Source: Desulfobulbus sp. (lineage in GTDB: Bacteria > Desulfobacterota > Desulfobulbia > Desulfobulbales > Desulfobulbaceae). Taken from it: a stretch of DNA of 5,022 bases. Below the pieces are notes generated by a model, which was not told where the DNA came from, made no database searches, and saw nothing but the letters and a program-made list of their open reading frames with translations. Positions 1 through 5,022 of this stretch are shown piece by piece; positions within the stretch are counted from its first letter, which is position 1, and each line of letters opens with the position of its first letter. Position numbers and translations under genes: made by a program. The stretch is taken from assembly GCA_030600525.1 (NCBI GenBank), contig JAUVLX010000278.1, positions 1 through 5,022 of the forward strand, written 5' to 3'.

Positions 1-199
1 AATGGGTATGTGAATTTGTGGTGTCTATTTCCAGGGGTTGTCGAGTTGGCTTTTTACGAACATGTCATCTTTTAGTAAGTGATGATAATTTTTGCAATAA
101 ATGGGAGGTAACGTCTGTGCTGTCTACCATTTTCTGAAAAGAGAGAGGTATGACAAATCTTTTGATTTGGAAGAGGGGATTTCCGATCAGGCTTCTACC
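1..199. other. Leader region with no supported gene
   Basis: I cannot assign a gene here. Two plus-strand frames are open from the window edge. One ends at the TAG at 73-75 (24 codons) and the other at the TGA at 135-137 (44 codons, rich in Cys). Either could be the tail of an upstream gene, but both are short and neither shows a motif I recognise. A small perfect hairpin lies at 154-169, with 6-bp arms CAAATC and GATTTG around a TTTT loop. It is inside a 17-codon frame and has no T-run that would make it a terminator. Confidence 0.4.
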
Positions 200-203
200 T
201 TAG
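150..203 (+). pseudogene. Possible 5' end of a gene cut short at the palindromic element
   Basis: A 17-codon frame starts at ATG 150 behind the purine-rich stretch GAGAGAGG (141-148), which is a good but very close ribosome site. It reads MTNLLIWKRGFPIRLLP and stops at the TAG at 201-203, which overlaps the left edge of the palindromic element. The stop is therefore formed at the insertion boundary, as expected if an element had landed in the beginning of a coding sequence. I see no matching continuation of the frame after the right edge of the element, and the peptide has no recognisable motif. It may equally be a chance frame or a small peptide. Confidence 0.2.
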
Positions 204-381
204 GAGTTGTCCGGTAATAACTTGAACATCTCGCATCGCATCTTCAGGTCATCTTTGGCTGATCTTTAATCACAAAGTCCTCAACGTAGCACAACTACGC
301 CTGCGGCTTTGTTCAATTAGATCACCCAAATCTAACCTAAATATGAGCGCGATATTGTCCAACTTATTTACGGACAGCTCC
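203..381. repeat. Long imperfect palindrome, MITE-like or IS-end element
   Basis: The two halves form an inverted repeat centred on position 292. Without any gap, about 55 of 87 facing positions (203-289 against 381-295) are Watson-Crick pairs, plus three G-T pairs. The outer part is best: 21 of the outermost 26 positions pair. One end reads GGAGTTGTCCG and the other, on the opposite strand, GGAGCTGTCCG. The centre is a perfect CGTAG/CTACG stem around CACAA (285-299), and other strong blocks are at 254-265 with 319-330 and at 272-277 with 307-312. TTA lies directly outside both ends (200-202 and 382-384) and could be a 3-bp target duplication. There is no internal gene, so a non-autonomous palindromic element is the simplest reading. 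Which family mobilises it cannot be told from here. Confidence 0.6.
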
Positions 382-384
382 TTA

Positions 385-694
385 CTGAATAAACTCGTAA
401 CTTGTAGTACCCCACGGAGTCTGCGCTTACCTCTGCGAGCGATCAGGCAGGAAAATAGAGCCTTACTATAGTTATCCAGCCTGCTTGTACGCATCTGGAG
501 CACTGCTAAACAGTTACAGATCGAGGGTAAGGCGAGGTTATTTGTTATCCGCTGAATAGTTCATAAACTCTATGGAAAATTAGTTGATAATTAGTAGAGT
601 AGGAAACTGTAGAAGAGTTCGTTGCTCCTCTTATATCAGGGTAGGTACCTGGAAGGGGGCCAGATAAAAAACGTATTATAACCAAAGGGCAACT
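385..694. other. Non-coding or degenerate stretch upstream of the permease
   Basis: No gene can be supported here. A minus-strand frame is open without stops from 560 down to 270. It encodes a basic, unrecognised peptide (for example the segment SKALFSCLIARRGKRRLRG) and runs straight into the right arm of the palindrome, so it may be a decayed remnant linked to the element or chance. Closer to the permease there is an 8-bp palindrome AGGTACCT (643-650) and a weak CTGG/CCAG hairpin (649-663). No promoter with both a good -35 and a good -10 was found. The 5' untranslated region could be up to a few hundred bases long, but no riboswitch class is recognisable. Confidence 0.4.
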
Positions 695-2527
695 ATGATT
701 GAACAGGAGATGTTTCTTTCTTTGGCACTTTTGGCAGGTACGGTATTTCTGTTGGTAACACAACTCTTCCGGGCAGATTTGGTGGGGCTGCTTGTTGTGG
801 TCGGGCTGATGATAAGCGGTGTGCTGACTGTTCCTGAGGCGCTTTCAGGATTTTCCAGTCCTGTAGTCCTTATTGTGGCCTCTATGTTTATTGTTAGTGA
901 AGCGGTTGTCCATACCGGGATTGCGCTGCGTCTTGGTGAATGGGTAATCCAATATGGCGGCAAAAGCGAACTGCGGTTGATGACTCTGCTCATGATCTTT
1001 GCCGGCTTGGTGGGAGCTTTTATGAGTTCCACCGCCACTGTAGCTATCTTTATTCCGGTGACCATTGCTGTGGCCGATAAAGCCAATCTCAATCATAAAC
1101 GGCTGCTGATGCCCCTTGCTGCGGCTTCCCTTATCAGCGGCATGATGACCCTTGTCGCGACCTCTCCTAATATTGTTGTTAATAATGTGCTCAAAGAACA
1201 CGGTCTTGAAGTTTTACCGTTTTTTAGTTTTACCCCTTTTGGGGTGTTGGTACTGATTCTTGCCATATGTTTTATGGGAATATGGGGTCGGAACCTGCTT
1301 TCTAAAAAGGCAATCATGCCCGTAGGAAAACAGGGGCGCTCCATTGATGATCTTAATGAACATTACCATTTAGAGCAGCAGGTCTATTTGTTAGAGGTGC
1401 AAGCCGGCTCGCCGCTTATTGACAGGGCCGTGGCCAGAATCCAGCTCCGTGAAAAATATTTTGTCAACCTGGTTGCCATTGAAAAGACTGTAAGTGGCAG
1501 GCCAGAGTTTGTTGCTGCAAGGCCTGAGACCGTATTCCATCGCAATGATATTTTGGTGATTTTGGGAGAGGAAGAGCATCTTGAAAAGTTGATGACGGAA
1601 CTGCGGGTACTGAGAATGCTCCGGCCATTTGACCCTTTCAGGCGCAAGGAGTTTTTCCAGGTGATAGGAGCTGCAGAGGTGATGCTGACTCCAGATTCCA
1701 GTTTAATCGGCAAAACACTGAGAGAAATAGGATTTCAATCCCGGTTCAAGTCCCAGGTACTGGGGATACGAAGAAAGATGGAGGCTATAACAACCGATAT
1801 TGCCGACCTGCCCCTGCAATTTGGAGATGTGTTGCTTGTGTGCGGTGCCTGGACAGATATTTTACGTTTGCGTGAAAAGCGCGACGAGTATCTGTTGCTG
1901 ACCCTTCCGGTTGATCACCAGGAGGTTATTCCTGCCAGGAAAAAGGCACCGCTGGTGCTCGCTATTTTAGGGGTAATGATTTCCCTGTTGGTGTTAGATA
2001 TAGTACCAACGGTGACAGCAGTCATGCTGACCGGCGTGGCCCTTGTTTTAACCCGGTGTATCCGTCTCGAATCCTTATATAAGGTGATTGACTGGCAGAC
2101 AGTTATCCTCATTGCCGGAATACTGCCCCTTGCCCTTGCATTGCAGAAAACCGGGGTGTCTGCTGTGGCTACCGATCTCTTGCTCAAGGTGTTTGGTAAT
2201 GTCGGACCCTTGCTGCTGCTGTCCATACTTTTTATTGTCACAGCCTGTACAGGATTGTTTCTATCTAACACCCCCACCGCAGTACTGATAGCTCCAATAG
2301 CGGTGGAAATGGGGCTGCAGCTTGGCGTTTCACCGCAGGCCTGCGCCATGACTGTTGCCATTGCCTGTTCCGCTGCCTTTATGTCACCGCTTGGGTCACC
2401 TGTTAATATGGTAGTTTGCGAACCCGGAGGGTACAGTATCAAGGATTTTGTACGGGTTGGAACCCCACTTTTTGTACTTACAGCCGTTGTCGCCGTTTTG
2501 CTTGCCTGGTTTCTTTATATTTTTTAG
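695..2527 (+). CDS. DASS/SLC13-family anion permease with two RCK_C (TrkA-C) domains
   Basis: This is a 610-residue inner-membrane permease of the divalent anion:Na+ symporter group. The first transport half (about 6-197) carries SSTATVAIFIPV (111-122) and SPNI (157-160). The second half (about 418-609) carries the matching SNTPTAVLIAPIA (524-536) and SPLGSPVN (564-571). These hairpin-tip motifs line the Na+ and substrate site in the family. The halves are separated by a hydrophilic stretch of about 220 residues with two RCK_C-like domains (about 222-303 and 320-402), which in related proteins bind small ligands and are thought to regulate transport. The domain order matches bacterial SLC13 permeases often annotated as sulfate or dicarboxylate carriers. 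The actual substrate cannot be read from sequence. ATG 695 follows AAAGGG by 5 bases. The alternative ATG 710 has AGGAG touching it, which is too close. In the first motif Ser replaces the classical Asn of SNT. Confidence 0.9.
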   Translation: MIEQEMFLSLALLAGTVFLLVTQLFRADLVGLLVVVGLMISGVLTVPEALSGFSSPVVLIVASMFIVSEAVVHTGIALRLGEWVIQYGGKSELRLMTLLMIFAGLVGAFMSSTATVAIFIPVTIAVADKANLNHKRLLMPLAAASLISGMMTLVATSPNIVVNNVLKEHGLEVLPFFSFTPFGVLVLILAICFMGIWGRNLLSKKAIMPVGKQGRSIDDLNEHYHLEQQVYLLEVQAGSPLIDRAVARIQLREKYFVNLVAIEKTVSGRPEFVAARPETVFHRNDILVILGEEEHLEKLMTELRVLRMLRPFDPFRRKEFFQVIGAAEVMLTPDSSLIGKTLREIGFQSRFKSQVLGIRRKMEAITTDIADLPLQFGDVLLVCGAWTDILRLREKRDEYLLLTLPVDHQEVIPARKKAPLVLAILGVMISLLVLDIVPTVTAVMLTGVALVLTRCIRLESLYKVIDWQTVILIAGILPLALALQKTGVSAVATDLLLKVFGNVGPLLLLSILFIVTACTGLFLSNTPTAVLIAPIAVEMGLQLGVSPQACAMTVAIACSAAFMSPLGSPVNMVVCEPGGYSIKDFVRVGTPLFVLTAVVAVLLAWFLYIF

Positions 2528-2557
2528 TCTGGCAGCTGATGAGTACAATGGAGGAAA

Positions 2558-2587
2558 ATGAGTGTAAACGTACCATGTAGAATATAA
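2558..2587 (+). other. Nine-codon frame with strong ribosome site in the intergenic gap
   Basis: GGAGG (2550-2554) lies three bases before ATG 2558, which opens a frame encoding MSVNVPCRI and stops at TAA 2585-2587. An overlapping frame from ATG 2548 encodes MEENECKRTM. The good ribosome site is the only reason to list it. It could be a leader peptide on transcripts reading through from the permease, but its end overlaps the TATAAT box, so it would not be present on messages started there. A chance match is quite possible. Confidence 0.15.
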
Positions 2588-2588
2588 T
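2583..2588 (+). promoter_or_regulatory. Candidate -10 box for the antiporter-channel pair
   Basis: The hexamer is a perfect TATAAT, 41 bases before the antiporter start codon, which would give a short leader starting near 2595. The -35 side is poor: positions 2559-2566 give nothing close to TTGACA at 16-18 bp spacing. The promoter would therefore be weak or need an activator. A perfect hexamer can arise by chance in AT-rich intergenic DNA. Confidence 0.4.
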
Positions 2589-2605
2589 TGCGACCTGGCA
2601 ATTAT
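2584..2605. promoter_or_regulatory. 22-bp perfect inverted repeat, possible operator
   Basis: Arms ATAATTGC (2584-2591) and GCAATTAT (2598-2605) match perfectly over 8 bp around a 6-base spacer GACCTG. The left arm overlaps the TATAAT box and the right arm would cover the expected transcription start, which is where a dimeric repressor would bind. As RNA it would be a small AU-rich hairpin with no following U-run, so it is a poor terminator. Regulator identity is unknown, since none is encoded in the window. Confidence 0.4.
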
Positions 2606-2628
2606 TACAGCATCACTTAAGAGGGAAT

Positions 2629-4209
2629 ATGGATACCGTATTTATTGTTACTGCCTTTGTTTTTGGTTTTCTTGTCAAACAGATCGGTTTACCTCCACTT
2701 GTTGGTTTTTTAGCTGGCGGCTTTGTCCTCAATGCCTTGGGATATACCGCCAGTGAGACGCTCTATCAGCTTTCCAATGTCGGTATTATTCTTCTCTTAT
2801 TCAGTATCGGCTTAAAGGTGCAGGTAAAAAAGCTGCTTCAGCCGCAGGTGTGGGGGACCGCTTCCCTGCACATGGGTATTACCGTAGTGGTACTTGGGGC
2901 GGTTCTTTACGCCTTAAGTCTTCTTGGGTATTCCTATTTTAGCCAGCTTTCTTTGAGTTCATCGCTTCTTTTTGCCTTTGCGCTCAGTTTTTCAAGCACT
3001 GTTTTTGCTGTTAAAATGCTCGAAGAAAAAGCGGAAATGACGGCTAATCATGGACGGCTGGCGATCGGTATTCTGATTATGCAGGATCTGTTTGCCGTCC
3101 TTTTTATTACTATCTCCAGCGGTAAAGTCCCCTCACCGCTTGCCTTGGGGCTGGTTGCGCTGTTTTTTCTTAAAAAGCCGTTGGGCATAATTCTCGATAA
3201 AAGCGGCCATGGAGAGCTTTTGGTCCTGCTTGCCTGCATTCTCCCCATTGCGGGAGCATCTGTTTTTGAATACGTGGGCCTGAAACCGGATCTTGGTGCG
3301 CTCCTTTTAGGGATGCTATTTGCCGGTCACCCAAAAACCGATGAACTTGCCAAGGCTATGTTTGGCTTTAAAGATTTGTTTCTGGTCGGCTTTTTTCTTA
3401 CGATCGGGATGGCAGATCTGCCCAACATGCAGATGGTGAAGGTCGCCTGTCTGCTCGTCCTGTTTATTCCCCTCAAAGTTATCCTCTTTTACCTGTTATT
3501 AACCAGGTATCGCCTCCGGGCCCGAACCTCCTTGCTTACATCGTTAACTCTTGCCAATTATAGCGAATTCGGGTTGATCGTCGGCGCTTTAGGTGTCAGT
3601 CAGGGATGGCTGGGAAGTGAGTGGCTGGTTATTATTGCGGTGGCTGTTTCCATATCCATGATTGTCGCATCTCCGGTTGGCAACATGGCCACAACCATGT
3701 ATGCCCGCTGGAATGGATTCTTTAAGAAATTTGAAACAACAAAAAGAATGGCCGGAGAGGGGATCATCGATATTGGGAGTGCAACCATAGCCGTTTTGGG
3801 AATGGGGAGGATAGGAGTAGGGGCCTACGAGCATCTGGAGCAGCAATACGGAAGGCAGGTTGTCGGCCTGGAATTTGATGAGGAAAGGGTTGCAAAGCAT
3901 CTTGAAGCAGGCCGTCAGGTGATTTTTGGTGATGCCGGAGACTATGATTTCTGGCAGCGAGGGGTTACAAAACCAGAACAGATGCAGTTGGTGCTGCTTA
4001 CCATGTCCCATGTGGCCAACTTAAAAGCTGCCAAAAGGCTGCAAGCAGTGCCTGCCGATATTGTTATAGCTGCAACCGCCCGCTATGAAGATGAGGTTGA
4101 GCAGCTCAAAGATGCAGGCGTGGACCATGTTTTTAATATATTTGGTGAAGCTGGAGCAGGTTTTGCCGACCATGTCTGCACTGTGCAGGGCGTGGCCTTA
4201 GGGGGATAG
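2629..4209 (+). CDS. Kef-type CPA2 cation:proton antiporter with RCK_N domain
   Basis: This 526-residue inner-membrane protein has about twelve hydrophobic segments (about 1-360) followed by a cytoplasmic nucleotide-binding domain (about 384-505). Family signs are GILIMQDLFAV (147-157), with the Gln-Asp pair at 152-153 matching the ion-binding Asp of CPA2 exchangers, GALLLGMLFAGHP (223-235), and LANYSEFGLIVGAL (308-321). The C-terminal domain shows the Rossmann loop GMGRIG (391-396) and acidic residues E415 and D417 after the second strand (VVGLEFDEER), typical of RCK_N domains that bind NAD(H) or a similar nucleotide. It probably exchanges K+ or Na+ for H+. No RCK_C domain follows, and there is no KefF- or KefG-like partner gene in the window, so glutathione-gated KefB/KefC function should not be assumed. 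ATG 2629 follows AAGAGGG (2619-2625) by three bases. The last codons, for Gly-Gly, form part of the next gene's ribosome site. Confidence 0.9.
   Translation: MDTVFIVTAFVFGFLVKQIGLPPLVGFLAGGFVLNALGYTASETLYQLSNVGIILLLFSIGLKVQVKKLLQPQVWGTASLHMGITVVVLGAVLYALSLLGYSYFSQLSLSSSLLFAFALSFSSTVFAVKMLEEKAEMTANHGRLAIGILIMQDLFAVLFITISSGKVPSPLALGLVALFFLKKPLGIILDKSGHGELLVLLACILPIAGASVFEYVGLKPDLGALLLGMLFAGHPKTDELAKAMFGFKDLFLVGFFLTIGMADLPNMQMVKVACLLVLFIPLKVILFYLLLTRYRLRARTSLLTSLTLANYSEFGLIVGALGVSQGWLGSEWLVIIAVAVSISMIVASPVGNMATTMYARWNGFFKKFETTKRMAGEGIIDIGSATIAVLGMGRIGVGAYEHLEQQYGRQVVGLEFDEERVAKHLEAGRQVIFGDAGDYDFWQRGVTKPEQMQLVLLTMSHVANLKAAKRLQAVPADIVIAATARYEDEVEQLKDAGVDHVFNIFGEAGAGFADHVCTVQGVALGG
4201..4206 (+). 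promoter_or_regulatory. Ribosome site of the channel gene inside the antiporter's end
   Basis: GGGGGA lies five bases before ATG 4212 and overlaps the final Gly codons and stop of the antiporter frame. This arrangement, with only two bases between stop and start, makes translational coupling likely and decides the start of the channel gene. Confidence 0.6.
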
Positions 4210-4211
4210 CC

Positions 4212-4898
4212 ATGAATAAAGGCAATAAAAAAAATAAAGAACAGACCGGGAGCTATCTGACGTTGCTACTCTGTTTAATGGGACTGATGTTGGCTGCTCC
4301 GTTTGCAGGAGCCCGCGATGACACGCTTGTCGTCGATCTGGTGACTTCGGTGGTGCTTTTTGCCGGTATTTGGAGTCTCTTTCATAACCGTACAATACTC
4401 TGGGCAGGTCTTTTAATTTTTTTCCCCACCATTGCTGCCCGTTGGTGCTACACGTACTGGCCCCAAGAAGGTTTTCTTTATGCGACTACACTGGGAACCG
4501 CACTTTTTATGCTCTTTAATGCCTATGCCATTTTTGTATATATCCTGCATCAGAAGAAACCAAGACCGGACACTATTTATGGCGGTGTCTGTATCTATTT
4601 TTTTCTTGGTTTTCTGTGGAGTGAACTGTACGTACTTACCGAATTGTACGCTCCCGGTTCCTTTGCCATAAGCAGTGAAGGACTCTCTCTTCTCTCTATG
4701 AAGGCAGAGCTCAGTTATTTTAGTTTTGTGACTCTTGCCACCTTGGGCTATGGGGAGATAACCCCGGTTGGAGATATGGCGAGGACGCTGGCTGTTATGG
4801 AAGCGGTGGTCGGGCAGATGTTTGTAGCGGTGTTTATTGCCCGCCTTGTCGGGTTTCATCTTGTAGCCCCGCCAAAAAAAGAAGAGACTGACTGTTAA
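4212..4898 (+). CDS. K+-channel-like membrane protein (Ion_trans_2 pore)
   Basis: The 228-residue protein begins with a short, Lys-rich tail and has about six hydrophobic segments: roughly 15-33, 42-57, 62-78, 90-112, 122-142 and 190-215. The region between the last two holds a re-entrant pore with SYFSFVTLATLGYGEITPVG (168-187), whose TLGYGE (177-182) is a K+ selectivity filter. This matches the two-helix pore domain of the Ion_trans_2 family, so passive K+ passage across the inner membrane is the likely role. The first four segments are not a classical voltage sensor: they lack a regular Arg/Lys ladder. The C-terminus ends soon after the pore helix (PPKKEETDC), with no cytoplasmic RCK or cyclic-nucleotide domain. 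The stretch between outer helix and pore (about 142-166) is fairly long. It lies two bases behind the antiporter gene and is probably co-expressed. Whether it gates alone or with a partner is unknown. Confidence 0.85.
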   Translation: MNKGNKKNKEQTGSYLTLLLCLMGLMLAAPFAGARDDTLVVDLVTSVVLFAGIWSLFHNRTILWAGLLIFFPTIAARWCYTYWPQEGFLYATTLGTALFMLFNAYAIFVYILHQKKPRPDTIYGGVCIYFFLGFLWSELYVLTELYAPGSFAISSEGLSLLSMKAELSYFSFVTLATLGYGEITPVGDMARTLAVMEAVVGQMFVAVFIARLVGFHLVAPPKKEETDC

Positions 4899-4977
4899 GG
4901 CCGGGATGTTGGCACTGGGCTCATACCATTGCACTGTAACTTTTCAATGAATCCGCTTTTGAGATTTAAAGCCACTC

Positions 4978-5022
4978 ATGAAAGATACAAGCCTGCTTAA
5001 ATGCCCTGACTGCGAATCATCC
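4978..5022 (+). CDS. Possible start of a gene with an N-terminal CxxC motif, cut by the window end
   Basis: From ATG 4978 the frame stays open for 15 codons to the edge and reads MKDTSLLKCPDCESS. The CPDC pair near the N-terminus resembles the first knuckle of a zinc ribbon, common in small metal-binding or nucleic-acid-binding proteins. The ribosome site is weak: only GAGA about 14 bases upstream. The 79 bases between the channel stop and this ATG show no strong terminator, only an imperfect GCACTGG/CCATTGC hairpin (4912-4932), so it might be part of the same transcript. Too little is present to name a product. Confidence 0.4.
   Translation, partial: MKDTSLLKCPDCESS

Noticed and set aside
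584..613. TTGATA followed after 18 bp by TGTAGA as the permease promoter
   Set aside because: The -35 is fair but the -10 matches the consensus at only about half its positions, so it is not above chance in AT-rich DNA.
674..679. TATTAT as a -10 box directly before the permease
   Set aside because: Transcription would start about nine bases before the ATG, inside the ribosome site, and there is no -35-like hexamer at the right distance.
1..694. CRISPR array, tRNA or riboswitch in the leader region
   Set aside because: There are no regularly spaced direct repeats, no cloverleaf with a conserved T-loop and no known riboswitch core. The only strong structure is the single long palindrome.
1915..2442. 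175-codon open frame on the minus strand inside the permease gene
   Set aside because: It lies opposite a clearly homologous coding sequence, has no recognisable motif and is a codon-bias shadow, as are the shorter minus-strand frames at 845-1201, 1384-1713 and 3589-4011.
2629..4209. Naming the antiporter KefB or KefC
   Set aside because: The fold and RCK_N domain fit, but there is no KefF/KefG neighbour and I cannot confirm the glutathione-binding residues, so a specific symbol would overclaim.
4912..4932. GCACTGG/CCATTGC hairpin as a terminator after the channel gene
   Set aside because: The stem has a mismatch and no T-run follows closely, so an intrinsic terminator is not supported.
4413..4934. 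173-codon open frame on the minus strand opposite the channel gene
   Set aside because: The plus strand carries an unmistakable K+ filter and membrane helices. The minus-strand peptide is low in recognisable structure and is a shadow.

Overview
This window looks like ordinary bacterial chromosome. It carries three same-strand membrane transport genes and an AT-richer leader region with an insertion-like palindrome. Base composition is mid-range, and Shine-Dalgarno-type sites precede the genes. Protein style and the palindromic repeat would fit a Gram-negative proteobacterium or a Desulfobacterota member, but no marker gene settles this and the assignment is a weak guess.

Positions 1-694 hold no gene I can support. 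The main feature is a nearly gap-free imperfect palindrome of about 180 bp (203-381). Its arms begin GGAGTTGTCCG and, read from the other end, GGAGCTGTCCG, and it is flanked by TTA on both sides. It looks like a MITE or a remnant of insertion sequence ends. A 17-codon frame with a good ribosome site runs into its left edge. An open but unrecognised minus-strand frame runs through its right arm.

The genes follow. Positions 695-2527 encode a DASS/SLC13-type anion permease with two RCK_C (TrkA-C) domains inserted between its transport halves. After a 101-bp gap with a perfect TATAAT box overlapped by a 22-bp inverted repeat, 2629-4209 encode a Kef-type CPA2 cation:proton antiporter with a C-terminal nucleotide-binding RCK_N domain. 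Two bases after its stop, 4212-4898 encode a multi-pass K+-channel-like protein with a TLGYGE selectivity filter. The last 45 bases may be the start of a further gene with a CxxC motif (MKDTSLLKCPDCESS).

Antiporter and channel are almost certainly translated from one message. The anion permease may share it or be separated by the internal promoter. Together they resemble an ion-homeostasis cassette for anion uptake, K+/H+ exchange and a K+ leak or uptake pore. RCK modules are spread across it: RCK_C only on the permease, RCK_N only on the antiporter, none on the channel. I see no convincing new system. The distributed-RCK cassette and the palindromic element are the points most worth checking.
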